From Paracoccus sp. MC1862 (lineage in GTDB: Bacteria; Pseudomonadota; Alphaproteobacteria; Rhodobacterales; Rhodobacteraceae), in assembly GCF_016617715.1 (NCBI RefSeq), contig NZ_CP067225.1, positions 1,426,001-1,490,000 on the forward strand: DNA of 64,000 nt, read 5' to 3'. The notes under the pieces were generated by a model, which was not told the origin of the DNA, made no database searches, and saw only the letters and a program-made list of their open reading frames with translations. Below are positions 26,299 through 35,682 of this stretch, one piece after another; position 1 is the first letter of the stretch; the number at the start of each line of letters is the position of its first letter. The translations under genes were made by a program, and so were the position numbers.

Positions 26299-26835
26299 AT
26301 GAGCGAGAGCAAGTCAAAGGTCATCGAACGCAATCGCCCGCCGCGGGTGCAAATCTCCTATGATGTCGAGCATTACGGCAGCCCGACCACGATCGAGCTG
26401 CCCTTCGTCATGGGCGTCATGGCGGACTTGGCGGGCCAGTCGACGTCGCGCGAGGCGCAGAAGCCGCCGGCCGAACGCAGCTTCGTCGAGGTGGATGCCG
26501 GCCGCTTCCGGTCCTTCATGGAGGCGCTCTCTCCGCGCGTGACCGCACGCGTCCCCAACCGCCTGCCGGGCAAGCCCGGCCAGGAGGCACCCGACGAGGA
26601 GATGTTCGTCGATCTGACCTTCCGCGACATGGGAGGCTTCACCCCGGACCGCATAGCCGAGCAGATCCCCGAACTGGCCGAACTGCTGAAGATGCGCCGC
26701 AAACTCGAGGAACTGCTGAGCTACATGGACGGCAAGTCCAGCGCCGAAAAGCGCATTGCCCAGCTTCTGAACGATGAACCCCTGCTGGCCCGCATCGCCG
26801 AACAGGCGATGGGCGGCGACAAGTCCGAGAGCTGA
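26299..26835 (+). CDS. tssB: T6SS small sheath subunit TssB
   Basis: A 178-residue TssB (VipA) subunit that forms the contractile sheath with TssC. Landmarks are RPPRVQISYDVEHYGSPTTI ELPFVMGVMADL, FVEVDAGRFRSFMEALSPRV and FVDLTFRDMGGFTPD. The ATG at 26299 has GGGAG upstream and removes a spurious 15-residue extension. It lies 54 bp after tssA and 3 bp before tssC. Confidence 0.95.
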   Translation: MSESKSKVIERNRPPRVQISYDVEHYGSPTTIELPFVMGVMADLAGQSTSREAQKPPAERSFVEVDAGRFRSFMEALSPRVTARVPNRLPGKPGQEAPDEEMFVDLTFRDMGGFTPDRIAEQIPELAELLKMRRKLEELLSYMDGKSSAEKRIAQLLNDEPLLARIAEQAMGGDKSES

Positions 26836-26838
26836 GCC

Positions 26839-28350
26839 ATGGCCGAACAGGAACTCAAGGCCGCCGACACCGCCGCCGAGGTCGAAGCCGTCGACCTGGA
26901 CGAATTCGGCGCATTGCTGGAAAAGGATTTCCGCGTCAGGGAGGACGACAGCGCCAAGCTGCGCGAGCTGGTCGCCAACCTCGCGCTGGCCGCACGGGAA
27001 AAGGCGGGCAGCGCCACGATCAGCGGCAATGCGGTGCGCTCGATCAAGTCGCTGATCGCCGGGATCGACCAGCTTCTGACGATGCAGATGAACGAGGTGC
27101 TGCACGCCCCCGAGGTCCGCGCGATGGAGGGCACATGGCGCGGGCTGCACTATCTGGTGAACAACACCGAAACCGACAACATGATGAAGATCCGGGTGAT
27201 GAACATCACCAAGGACGAGCTTGCCGACCAGCTCGAGGACTTCGAGGGACAAATGTGGGACCAGTCCCCCATGTTCCGCAAGCTTTATACCGAGGAGTAT
27301 TCCAGCTTCGGCGGCGCGCCCTTCGGCACCGTCCTCGGGACCTACGAATTCAGCCATCACCCTCGCGACGTGGGCTTGCTGCGGAGTCTGTCGGGAATCT
27401 GCGCCTCGGCCCATGCGCCCTTCATCGCCGCCGCTTCCCCGCGGCTGTTCCGCATGGAAAGCTGGCAGGAACTGCCCAATCCGCAGGACCTGAAGATGGT
27501 GACCTCTTCCCCCGACTACGCGGCCTGGCAGAGCCTGCGGGAAAGCGAGGACGCGCGTTACATCGGGCTGACGCTGCCGCGGGTTCTGGCCCGGCTGCCC
27601 TATGGCCCCGACACGATCCCGGTCAAGGGCTTCGACTTCCGCGAGGAGATCGACGGCCGGCACGACCATTACGTCTGGATGAACGCGGCCTTCCCGATGG
27701 GGGTGAACATCAACCGCAGCCACAAGCTGTATGGCTGGGGCAGCCAGATCCGCGGCGTGGAATCGGGCGGCGCGGTGACAAACCTGCCGGTGCATACCTT
27801 CCCCGGCGACGACGGATCGGTGGTGATGAAATGTCCCACCGAGATCGCCATCGATGACCGGCGCGAACTCGAACTGGCAAGGCTCGGGCTGATGCCGATC
27901 CTGCATCGCAAGAACACCGATGTCGCGGCCTTCCTGGGTGCCCAGTCCCTGCAGGATTGCGAGGCAAGGGCCGGACGGCTGGTCGATCCCGACGCCCAGG
28001 CGAACGAACGGCTGTCGGCGAACCTCCCCTATCTGCTGCCGGTCTGCCGTTTCGCCCATTACCTCAAGGCCATCGCCCGCGACAAGATCGGCACCTTCAA
28101 GGAACGCGCCGACATGGAGGTGTGGCTGTCCGAATGGATCAACCGCTATGTCCTGGCGAACACCGCGATGGCCGATGACAAGGCCAAGGCGCGGCGACCG
28201 CTCGCCAAGGCCGAGGTCAAGGTGGACAGCGTCGAGGGCCGGCCCGGCTATTACGCCGCCCGCTTCTACCTGCGCCCGCATTACCAGCTCGAAGGGATCA
28301 ATGCCTCGCTGCGGCTGGTGTCGGAACTGCCCTCGGTCAAGGGCGCGTGA
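26839..28350 (+). CDS. tssC: T6SS large sheath subunit TssC
   Basis: A 503-residue TssC (VipB) subunit, the main component of the contractile sheath. Family hallmarks include APEVRAMEGTWRGLHYLVNN TETD, FGTVLGTYEFSHHPRDVGLL, FIAAASPRLFRMESWQELPN P and the C-terminal KVDSVEGRPGYYAARFYLRP HYQLEG handshake region. Length is as expected. It follows tssB by 3 bp. Confidence 0.97.
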   Translation: MAEQELKAADTAAEVEAVDLDEFGALLEKDFRVREDDSAKLRELVANLALAAREKAGSATISGNAVRSIKSLIAGIDQLLTMQMNEVLHAPEVRAMEGTWRGLHYLVNNTETDNMMKIRVMNITKDELADQLEDFEGQMWDQSPMFRKLYTEEYSSFGGAPFGTVLGTYEFSHHPRDVGLLRSLSGICASAHAPFIAAASPRLFRMESWQELPNPQDLKMVTSSPDYAAWQSLRESEDARYIGLTLPRVLARLPYGPDTIPVKGFDFREEIDGRHDHYVWMNAAFPMGVNINRSHKLYGWGSQIRGVESGGAVTNLPVHTFPGDDGSVVMKCPTEIAIDDRRELELARLGLMPILHRKNTDVAAFLGAQSLQDCEARAGRLVDPDAQANERLSANLPYLLPVCRFAHYLKAIARDKIGTFKERADMEVWLSEWINRYVLANTAMADDKAKARRPLAKAEVKVDSVEGRPGYYAARFYLRPHYQLEGINASLRLVSELPSVKGA

Positions 28351-28357
28351 CACTCTC

Positions 28358-28380
28358 GCGCCGGGCCACCCGGCCCGCGC
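28358..28380 (+). other. GC-rich hairpin between tssC and hcp
   Basis: CGGGCC at 28362-28367 pairs with GGCCCG at 28372-28377 around an ACCC loop, and GCG/CGC extend the stem with one bulged C. No T-run follows, so it is not a standard intrinsic terminator. It sits just after the tssC stop in the largest gap inside the structural operon (119 bp) and could stabilise or process the transcript to favour hcp. Confidence 0.45.
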
Positions 28381-28469
28381 TCCTGGCCTGGCGACGCCGG
28401 ACCTCCGACGCGGCCCCCGCGGGGACCCGCCACCCTTGAACCCCAGCCTGCCGGAACAGGAGCATTGTC

Positions 28470-28961
28470 ATGGCCTTCACCGGATACCTCAAGATCGACG
28501 GCATCGACGGCGAATCCCGACGAGCCGACCACGAGGGCGAGATCGACGTCTGGGGCGTCAGCCTGAACGCCGCGCAGAAAAGCTCGGCCGCGACCGGCTC
28601 CGGTCGCGTGCGCGGGCGTGCGACGGTCAGCGACCTGACGCTGCGCAAGTGGTACGACGCCGCCTCGCCCTATCTCGCGCTGGCCTGCATGCAGGGCAAG
28701 GCCTTCCCCGAGATCGTCTTCACCGCCCGCAAGGATTCCGGCGAGGCGCATCTGGATTACCTGACGATCACGATGAGCAACTGCCTGATCTCTGGCTATG
28801 ACATGAAGCAGGACTCGCCTTCGGAAGACTCGGCCGCCCTGATCTCGGAAGAGGTCGGGATCTCGTTCGAGAAGATCAAGATCAAGTATGTTCTGCAGGC
28901 CGACGACCATTCGAAGGGTGACGAGCACGAGGTCGAATACGACCTGATGGCGGCCAAGTGA
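28470..28961 (+). CDS. hcp: T6SS tube protein Hcp (TssD)
   Basis: A 163-residue Hcp that stacks as hexameric rings to form the inner tube. It begins MAFTGYLKIDGIDGESRRAD HEGEIDVWG and contains GRATVSDLTLRKWYDAASPY LALACMQGK, with a C-terminal beta strand ending EHEVEYDLMAAK. CAGGAG lies nine bases before the ATG. It stands alone in a 119-bp gap after tssC, which may allow higher expression than its neighbours. Confidence 0.97.
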   Translation: MAFTGYLKIDGIDGESRRADHEGEIDVWGVSLNAAQKSSAATGSGRVRGRATVSDLTLRKWYDAASPYLALACMQGKAFPEIVFTARKDSGEAHLDYLTITMSNCLISGYDMKQDSPSEDSAALISEEVGISFEKIKIKYVLQADDHSKGDEHEVEYDLMAAK

Positions 28962-28986
28962 CCGCCGCGCCCGCAGGAGTGCCGAA

Positions 28987-29736
28987 ATGCCCGGCCCACC
29001 CCTGGACGAACGCCCCCGGACCGCCCTGCCCCCGCGTGGACGGCGCGAGGCGGTGCAGCCGAGCCTGTGGGACCGGCTGATCGACGACCTGCCCGGCCTT
29101 GCGGCCGAGATAGCCCGCCTCGAGGCCACGCTGCGGCCCAGGATCGGCGCCGAACGGCTGGAGGCGCTGTCTGCAGGAGGCGATGCCCAGGGGCTTGCCC
29201 CCGAGGACGCGCGGGACTGGGCAGCCCTGGCGCAATTGCGCAACCGCCGCACGGTGCTTCAGGACCGGGGCGTCTTCGTGACCCCCGAGCAGTTGCGCGA
29301 GGCGGTGCGCCGCGACGTCGAGGACCTGTTCGGGGTCGAGCGGTTCGAGGTGCGCTATCTGCTGACGGACATGGAGCGCCGCATGGCCCCGCGCGGGATG
29401 GCCGGGGGGGCCGAGGATCCCGCCGAGATGCTGGTCGATTTTCCCCATGTCCGGGCCTCGGTCCTGAACTACGGCGTGCCCGCCTTTGCCGGGCGACGGG
29501 CGAGCGATTTCGATCACGAGGCGCTGGCCTGCGAGTTGCGCGAGGTGTTGGCCCTGTTCGAGCCCCGCCTGCGCCGCGACAGCATCCGCGTCACGGTCGA
29601 ACCCGGCGCCCGCGTCGGCCTGCGCATCCGCATCGAGGGACTGCTGCTGATGGCCCCGGTGCCGGAAAGGTTGCGCCTGCTGACCACCATCGACCTCGAC
29701 ACGGGCGCCGCCGCGACGGCGCTGGAGGAGGGCTGA
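28987..29736 (+). CDS. tssE: T6SS baseplate protein TssE, with N-terminal extension
   Basis: A 249-residue TssE. The gp25-like core is at about residues 90-240: LRNRRTVLQD, VRASVLNYGVPAFAGRRASD and LFEPRLRRDSIRVTVEPGAR. The first 80 or so residues (PSLWDRLIDDLPGLAAEIAR) are extra compared with the usual 130-180-residue protein but include the normal SLWDRL start motif, so the insert lies between that motif and the core. It is coupled to tssF by TGATG. Confidence 0.88.
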   Translation: MPGPPLDERPRTALPPRGRREAVQPSLWDRLIDDLPGLAAEIARLEATLRPRIGAERLEALSAGGDAQGLAPEDARDWAALAQLRNRRTVLQDRGVFVTPEQLREAVRRDVEDLFGVERFEVRYLLTDMERRMAPRGMAGGAEDPAEMLVDFPHVRASVLNYGVPAFAGRRASDFDHEALACELREVLALFEPRLRRDSIRVTVEPGARVGLRIRIEGLLLMAPVPERLRLLTTIDLDTGAAATALEEG

Positions 29737-31595
29737 TGGACCGCGCCTTCCTTGCCGCCTACGAGGCCGAGTTGGACCATATCCGGGGGCTCGCCTCGGA
29801 ATTCGCGGCGCTGCATCCGAACGTGGCCCGCAACCTGTCGCTGGATTCAGTGCCCTGCCCCGATCCCTATGTCGAGCGGCTGCTCGAAGGCGTGGCTTTC
29901 CTGGCGGCGCGCACGGCGCTGAAAATCGAGGCCGAGGGCCGGCGGTTCACGGCGGGCGTACTGGAGGCGCTGTGGCCCGATCTTGCCGCGCCGGCGCCCG
30001 CCATGGGCATGGGCGTGCTGCAGCCCGGCCCCCAGGTCCAGGCCATGCCCGCAGGCCACCGCGTGCCCCGCGGCAGCCGGTTGTGCGCCGTCATGCGCGA
30101 AGGGCTGACCACGCGCGCCACCTATACCACGGCACAGGATGTCACCCTTTGGCCGATCGCGCTGGAAGCGGCAGAGTATCTTCCCGATCGCGGCGCTCTG
30201 GCCGCCGCGGGCCTCGGGGTGCCAGCCAGCCGGGCCGAGGCCGCGATCCGCCTGATCCTGCGCGGCGCCGGGCCCACGTCCCTCTCCGCCCTGACGCTCG
30301 ACCGGCTGGACCTGTGCTTCGCCGGAAGTCCCCGCGCGGCCGCGCTGTTCGACGCGGTCCACGGCAGCGCCATCGCTGCGGTCGCCCACCCGGCGCGGCC
30401 CGGCGCGGCGGGGCAGGCCATTGCGCTGCCGGCCATGGTCGGCGTTGCCGATGATGAGGGCCTTACCCCCCGCGTCCGGCAGAGCTTCGAGGGATTTCGC
30501 CTGCTGCGGGATTATTTCCTGATGCCCGAGCGCTTTCATTTTCTGCGTCTGAACGAGATTTCCCCGGCCGCGGCTCAATGCGGTCCCGGCGTGGCGCTTG
30601 ACCTTGCCGTGCTGCTGTCGCGGCCCGAACCGCAACTGGCCGGTCTGGACGCGGGCGACTTTCGGCTTTTCGCGACGCCGCTGGTCAACCTGTTCGAAAA
30701 GGAATGCAACTTCGTCGATCTCGACCCCCGCGCGACCGCCCACCCGGTCCATGCCGACCGCGCCCGGACCCGCGATTTCGAGATCTATCGCCTGCTCCGT
30801 GTCGCCGATGCCGACCGCGAGGGGGACTCGGGACTTCTCTGCCCTGTCCATGCGCCGCGGGCCCGCACCGGCGAAGCCCCGCTGTGGTGGGCCGAACGCC
30901 GCCCCCGCCGCCCTGCCACCGACGAGATCAGCCGCGGCCAGATGCGCAGCTCCTATGCGGGCGACGACCTGTGGATCTCTGTCTCGCAGAGCGCCGGCGC
31001 CATGCCCCGGCGGCTGGACATCCGCGCGCTTTGCACCAACCGCGACCTGCCGATCCTGGACGACACGCCGCGCCTGACCCCCGAGGGCGGAGAGCCGATC
31101 CTGCGCGTCGATCTGATCGCCCCTATGCGTCGCCCGCAGCCGGCGCTGACCGCGGCGGATGCGGGCGCAACCAGGGCCCCCGGGGACGACACCGCATGGC
31201 GGCTGGTGGCGCAACTGTCGTCCAGCCACCTTTCGCTGGCCGAGGCCGGGCGCGGGGGCGCGCCGCTGAATGCACTGCTGGCGCTTTACGCCGACCGCGG
31301 CGATCCGGCGCTGGCCCGCCACGCTCGTGCGGTTGCGTCTGTGTCCAGCCGGCCGGTGATCGAACGGCTGGCCCTGCCCGGCCCGCTCGCCTTCGGACGG
31401 GGCACCGAGATCACGCTGGACATCGACGAAACCCTGCTGGCCGGCGCAAGCCATTTTTTGCTGTCCGCGCTGCTGGACCGGCTGTTCGCTCGGTATGCTT
31501 CGGTCAATGCCTTTGTCCGCACGCGCACCCGGCTTGTCCGCAAACAGGAGGAGATGTCATGGCCGATGCGGCCCGGCTGTCGCGCCCGGATCTGA
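29736..31595 (+). CDS. tssF: T6SS baseplate protein TssF
   Basis: A 619-residue TssF, beginning MDRAFLAAYEAELDHIRGLA SEFAALHPNVARNL, with DPYVERLLEGVAFLAARTAL K and FEGFRLLRDYFLMPERFHFL R, all standard family motifs. TssF joins TssG, TssK and TssE in the baseplate wedge. The start overlaps the tssE stop by one base; the end overlaps tssG by 37 bp, longer than the ATGA overlaps common elsewhere in the operon. Confidence 0.95.
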   Translation: MDRAFLAAYEAELDHIRGLASEFAALHPNVARNLSLDSVPCPDPYVERLLEGVAFLAARTALKIEAEGRRFTAGVLEALWPDLAAPAPAMGMGVLQPGPQVQAMPAGHRVPRGSRLCAVMREGLTTRATYTTAQDVTLWPIALEAAEYLPDRGALAAAGLGVPASRAEAAIRLILRGAGPTSLSALTLDRLDLCFAGSPRAAALFDAVHGSAIAAVAHPARPGAAGQAIALPAMVGVADDEGLTPRVRQSFEGFRLLRDYFLMPERFHFLRLNEISPAAAQCGPGVALDLAVLLSRPEPQLAGLDAGDFRLFATPLVNLFEKECNFVDLDPRATAHPVHADRARTRDFEIYRLLRVADADREGDSGLLCPVHAPRARTGEAPLWWAERRPRRPATDEISRGQMRSSYAGDDLWISVSQSAGAMPRRLDIRALCTNRDLPILDDTPRLTPEGGEPILRVDLIAPMRRPQPALTAADAGATRAPGDDTAWRLVAQLSSSHLSLAEAGRGGAPLNALLALYADRGDPALARHARAVASVSSRPVIERLALPGPLAFGRGTEITLDIDETLLAGASHFLLSALLDRLFARYASVNAFVRTRTRLVRKQEEMSWPMRPGCRARI

Positions 31596-32608
31596 CCCCG
31601 GACAGCACCACACCGAACCCGCCGCCCGACATCGAGGCCTTCGAGCTGATGCGGTGGCTGGAAACCCCCGAGCGCCACTTCGGGCGGGCGGGTGGCCCGG
31701 CGCAGGAGCCCGCCCGGCTGGGGCAGCAGATCCGGCTCGGTCCTGCCGCTTGCGAGATCGCCGGATGGGACCCCGGCCGAAGCGACGCTCCTGCCTGGAT
31801 CGCGGTCGAGATCACCGGGCTGTTCGGCCCCGAGGGTCCGATGCCTCTGCATCTCAGCCGCCGCATCCTTGAGCGCATGTCCGAACGCTGGTTTCCGGGC
31901 GATCCCTCGCCGGAACCCGGCGCCGACCGCACCTTTCTCGAATTCTGCAACCTGCTGCAGCACCGGATGATCGCATTCCACTATCGCGCCTTCGCCGAGG
32001 CGCAGCCTGCCGTCGCCGCCGATCATGGCGGCCGTGGACAGGTGACCATCATGCTCGCCGCTCTGGCGGGCATCGGCCTACCGGGGATCACCGAGGCGCT
32101 GGACGACCCTGACCTTGTACTCCGTCATGCCACCAGCCTCGCCAGCGAGATACGCAACCCCGAGCGGTTGGAGGAGGTCTTGTCCGACCTGCTCGACGCG
32201 TCCGTCCAGGTGGTGGAGTTCACGCCTTGCTGGCAAACCATCCCTGCGGGCCTGAGTAGCCGTCTGGGGCTGGCCTACGCCGGTCTGGGCCGCAGTGCCG
32301 TCCTGGGTCCGCGCATCTACCAGCCGCAAGGGCGGGCGGAGATCCAAGTGGGCCCGCTGACGCTGGGGCACTATCTGGCGCTGGCCGGCGAGGGTTCGGC
32401 GCAACAGGCTCTCTGCAACGTCCTGCGCTTCGTCATGGGCGAGGAGACCGGCTTCGATCTGCGCCTTGTCCTGGCGGGGGGTGAAATCCCTGCTTCCCTG
32501 CTGGGGGAAGGCCCGACCCTTGGCCGCACCGCCTGGCTTGCGGGGGGCAAGGCGGGAAACCGGGGTGATCTGGTGATGTCGCTGGATGAAAGGCAGGCCC
32601 TGCGATGA
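31559..32608 (+). CDS. tssG: T6SS baseplate protein TssG
   Basis: A 349-residue TssG: FELMRWLETPERHFGRAGG, WIAVEITGLFGPEGPMPLHL and FLEFCNLLQHRMIAFHYRAF are family landmarks, and the C-terminal ILGPRIYQPQGRAEIQVGPL TL is conserved. It forms the baseplate wedge with TssF. The ATG at 31559 has GGAGGAG a few bases upstream, which fixes the start inside tssF. It overlaps the FHA gene by ATGA. Confidence 0.95.
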   Translation: MADAARLSRPDLTPDSTTPNPPPDIEAFELMRWLETPERHFGRAGGPAQEPARLGQQIRLGPAACEIAGWDPGRSDAPAWIAVEITGLFGPEGPMPLHLSRRILERMSERWFPGDPSPEPGADRTFLEFCNLLQHRMIAFHYRAFAEAQPAVAADHGGRGQVTIMLAALAGIGLPGITEALDDPDLVLRHATSLASEIRNPERLEEVLSDLLDASVQVVEFTPCWQTIPAGLSSRLGLAYAGLGRSAVLGPRIYQPQGRAEIQVGPLTLGHYLALAGEGSAQQALCNVLRFVMGEETGFDLRLVLAGGEIPASLLGEGPTLGRTAWLAGGKAGNRGDLVMSLDERQALR

Positions 32609-33852
32609 CCCTCAGTCTTGCCGTCCTCTCCAGCCCGGTTCCCCAGCCGCTCGCCACGTTCCGGCTCGAGTCCGGGCGGGCGGTGCTGGGGCGGGGCGAG
32701 GACTGCGACTGGCGGCTTGAGGATCCGGGGATGTTCGTCTCGCGCCATCATTGCGTGGTAGAGGTCACCGACCGCGGCTGCACCGTCACCGACACCAGTT
32801 CAGGCGGGCTTTTTCTTGACGAGGGGCCGCAGCCGCTGGGCCAGGGGCGCTCGGCCTCGCTTCGTGACGGGATGAGGCTGCGGATGGGGGACCTGATCCT
32901 CGGGGTCGAGCTTGGCCAGTTCGGTCAGGCACCTGAGGCGCCCCGGGATTCAGGCGTCGGCCGCGATCCGTTCTTCGATCCGCAGGAGGTGCCGCCACCC
33001 GTTTCCCGCCCCGCGGACTTGCCCCCCCCCTTCGAGCACCCGATCCCTGTGCAGAACCGGACTCCCGAGGCAACGCTGCCGGGCCTTGATGATCCCTTCA
33101 CCCTGGACCCCCTTACCACCTCGCGGGAACCGCCGCCAGAGAAAGCGGCCAAGGGGGGCATCGAGTGGGACTGGGGGCCCCCGCCGGTCAAGTCGGGGTC
33201 CGAGACAACCGAGCCGGGGGACCGGGTCTCGCCAGTCACCGATCTGCAGGACCGGGAGCCCGAGGCGCCGACGCCTGCGTCGGCTGCGGCTGCGGCGGCT
33301 TTCCTGCGCGGTGCGGGCCTGGACCCGAACGGGACGGATGTGCCGGACTTTGAGGCACTCGGTCGCCGCTATCGCATGATGACCGAAGGACTGGTGGCTC
33401 TCCTGCGCGCGCGATCTGAGGAAAAGGCGGCGCTGCGCGTCGCGCCCACGCTGATCGGAGCGCAGCAGGTGAACCCGCTGAAGTTCCTTGCTCTGGCCGA
33501 GGAACAGGTGGCGGCCCTCGTCGCGCCGCGCGGCCCGGGCTATCTGGACCCGGACGCCGCCATCGCCGAGGCCTTCCGCGACCTGGCCGACCACCGGATG
33601 CGAAGCTGGAAGGCCATGCAGGCTGCCCTGCGGCGAATGATCGACCGCTTCTCGCCCGAGGCGATCGAGGCCGAACTGGCCGATACGGGGCAACTGCGCG
33701 CGCTGCTGGCGGGGGGACGCCCCGCCCTGCTGTGGAAAGCCTATGCCGCGCGCTGGGCCGAGACGGCCCGCGCCGCCGAGGATCGTTTCCTTGGCGAGGT
33801 CGGCCCCGAGTTCCGCGACACCTACGAAACACCAGACCGGAGGGAACCATGA
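32605..33852 (+). CDS. T6SS FHA-domain protein (Fha/TagH type)
   Basis: A 415-residue protein with an N-terminal forkhead-associated domain (about residues 17-100; AVLGRGEDCDWRLEDPGMFV SRHHCVVEV holds the phosphothreonine-binding Arg and Ser-Arg-His). A Pro/Glu-rich linker (110-215) leads to a C-terminal ImpI-like domain (FKFL-type LKFLALAEEQVAALVAPR, FSPEAIEAELADTG, LLWKAYAARWAETARAAEDR). In known systems PpkA phosphorylates this protein, which then binds its own or partner FHA domain to promote TssL/TssM assembly. ATGA overlaps on both sides. Confidence 0.9.
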   Translation: MTLSLAVLSSPVPQPLATFRLESGRAVLGRGEDCDWRLEDPGMFVSRHHCVVEVTDRGCTVTDTSSGGLFLDEGPQPLGQGRSASLRDGMRLRMGDLILGVELGQFGQAPEAPRDSGVGRDPFFDPQEVPPPVSRPADLPPPFEHPIPVQNRTPEATLPGLDDPFTLDPLTTSREPPPEKAAKGGIEWDWGPPPVKSGSETTEPGDRVSPVTDLQDREPEAPTPASAAAAAAFLRGAGLDPNGTDVPDFEALGRRYRMMTEGLVALLRARSEEKAALRVAPTLIGAQQVNPLKFLALAEEQVAALVAPRGPGYLDPDAAIAEAFRDLADHRMRSWKAMQAALRRMIDRFSPEAIEAELADTGQLRALLAGGRPALLWKAYAARWAETARAAEDRFLGEVGPEFRDTYETPDRREP

Positions 33853-34325
33853 CCGCCATGCCCCGTCTTCTTTCGCGCCGCGCCACCTTGGGCGGGCTGT
33901 CCACCCTGGCGCTGACCTCGGCCTGCGGCGGCGGGCCGAAGCCCCCGGGCTCGGTCGATCTGGCCATATCGGGGCAGGCGGGGGCGAATCCCGGCCCCGG
34001 TGGCGACGACCGTCCGCTGACGCTGCAGATCCTGCAGCTGCGCGGCACCGCCGCCTTCGACGCGGCCAACGCGCTGTCGCTGCAGGATCCCGCCACGGCG
34101 CTTGGGGCCGAGTTGGTCAAGGTCGAAACCGTCGCGCTGGCGCCGGGCGGGACGGCTTCGAAGACCCTGGTCCTCGACCCCTCGACCACGGCTGTCGGCG
34201 TGGTGGGCGGCTATCGAGACCCGGCCGGGAAGACGGTACGGGCCAAGGCCGCCGTCTCGCCCACCGACAAGGCCAGCTTTGCCGTGACGGTCGGGCCAAA
34301 AGGCGTGATGATGGCTCCGGCCTGA
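33849..34325 (+). CDS. tssJ: T6SS outer-membrane lipoprotein TssJ
   Basis: A 158-residue lipoprotein. The N-terminus MTAMPRLLSRRATLGGLSTL ends in lipobox LTSAC with the lipidated cysteine at residue 26. The mature part (DLAISGQAGANPGPGGDDRP, LQILQLRGTAAFDAANALSL, VGVVGGYRDPAGKTVRA) is the beta-sandwich of TssJ, which anchors TssM to the outer membrane. The start overlaps the fha stop by ATGA. Confidence 0.93.
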   Translation: MTAMPRLLSRRATLGGLSTLALTSACGGGPKPPGSVDLAISGQAGANPGPGGDDRPLTLQILQLRGTAAFDAANALSLQDPATALGAELVKVETVALAPGGTASKTLVLDPSTTAVGVVGGYRDPAGKTVRAKAAVSPTDKASFAVTVGPKGVMMAPA

Positions 34326-34337
34326 AAGGAAAAGCTC

Positions 34338-35672
34338 ATGGCCGAAGGCAGTCGCGTCGTCTGGTCCGAGGGCCTGTTCCTGCGGCCGCAGCATTTCCAG
34401 CAGCAGGACCGACATATCGAGGGCGGTCTGCGGATGGTGCTGCGCGCGCAGCCACGGCAGGCTTGGGGCTTCGTCACGCTGCGGCTAGATGCGGCTGCGC
34501 TGGACGCGGGGCAGGTCGGCCTGACCGAGGCCGAGGGCATCCTGCCCGACGGCACGGCCTTCCGCATCCCCGCCGACTGCCCCGCGCCTGCGCCCGCGAC
34601 GGTGGCGCGCGCAACGCCCGCGGGCGCGGTGCTGCTCGGGGTCGCGCCCCGGCAGCCGGGCGTCCCTGCGGTCGATCCTGCCCATGCCGAGGCGGGCGGG
34701 GCGCGCTGGCGCGGCGAATGGACGACCCTGCCCGACGAGATCCGCGGTGGAGCCGAGCCTGCCGAGGTCGAGATCGCCCGTCTGAACATGCGACTGATCC
34801 TGCCGGGCGAACCGACTCAAGGGGCGATAACCCTGCCACTGGCCGGGATCGAGGGACTGGCGGCCGATGGCCATGTCGCCCTGTCCGAGGGCTGGCTGCC
34901 GCCGGCGCTGACGGTGAGCGCTGCACCCTGGTATGCGGGGCTGCTGAAGGAATTGGTGACCGGGCTCGATCGCATCATCGAGGCGCAGGGGGCCATGGTG
35001 CTGGGCGGCGCCGGCCGCTCAGTCGAAAACCTGCTGATCCTTGAACTGGCCAATGCCGCGCGGCCACGGCTGCAGCACCTGCTGGCGCAAGATCTGGCGC
35101 ATCCGTCCGACCTGTTCGCGGAACTCGCCGGACTTGCCGGACAGATGGCAACCTATGGGTCGTCCACGCGAGGGCTGTCGCCCCTGCCCGACTACGACCA
35201 TGCCAATCCGCAGCCGGCCTTTGCGGCACTGACCGACGCGCTGCGCTCGCTGATCCTGTCGCTCCGCCACGTTGAGCCGAAGTCCCGCGCCCTGCCAGTC
35301 GCGCGCCACGCCCAGAACGTCTGGAAGGTCCGCATCGACAACCCCGACATGCTGCGGACCTGTCGGATCGTGCTGCGCGTGGGTTCCGAGATGTCGGACG
35401 AAGGACTGATGCAGTTGTTCACGCGGCAGGTCACCGTTGGCGCGGCGGATGAATTCGAGACGCTCTGGACCTCGCGCCTGCCCGGCATCCCGCTGAAGCC
35501 GCTGCATTCGCAGCCGCGCGAGATCCCTTACGACGGCGACCGGCTGTGCCTTGAACTGGATCGCAAGTCCGAGCACTGGGCGCGGCTGCAGACATCGCCC
35601 GGCTTCGTGCTGGGCGTTTCGGGCAAGCTGGAACGCGAGCCCGAGATCGACTGCTACGCGATCAGCAGATAG
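34338..35672 (+). CDS. tssK: T6SS baseplate protein TssK
   Basis: A 444-residue TssK, beginning SRVVWSEGLFLRPQHFQQQD RH, the strongest family signature. Other landmarks are LILELANAARPRLQHLLAQD, LPDYDHANPQPAFAALTDAL and the C-terminal LCLELDRKSEHWARLQTSPG F. TssK links the baseplate to the membrane complex. It follows tssJ by 12 bp with an AAGGAAAAG ribosome-binding site. Confidence 0.96.
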   Translation: MAEGSRVVWSEGLFLRPQHFQQQDRHIEGGLRMVLRAQPRQAWGFVTLRLDAAALDAGQVGLTEAEGILPDGTAFRIPADCPAPAPATVARATPAGAVLLGVAPRQPGVPAVDPAHAEAGGARWRGEWTTLPDEIRGGAEPAEVEIARLNMRLILPGEPTQGAITLPLAGIEGLAADGHVALSEGWLPPALTVSAAPWYAGLLKELVTGLDRIIEAQGAMVLGGAGRSVENLLILELANAARPRLQHLLAQDLAHPSDLFAELAGLAGQMATYGSSTRGLSPLPDYDHANPQPAFAALTDALRSLILSLRHVEPKSRALPVARHAQNVWKVRIDNPDMLRTCRIVLRVGSEMSDEGLMQLFTRQVTVGAADEFETLWTSRLPGIPLKPLHSQPREIPYDGDRLCLELDRKSEHWARLQTSPGFVLGVSGKLEREPEIDCYAISR

Positions 35673-35682
35673 GAGGGCGGCA

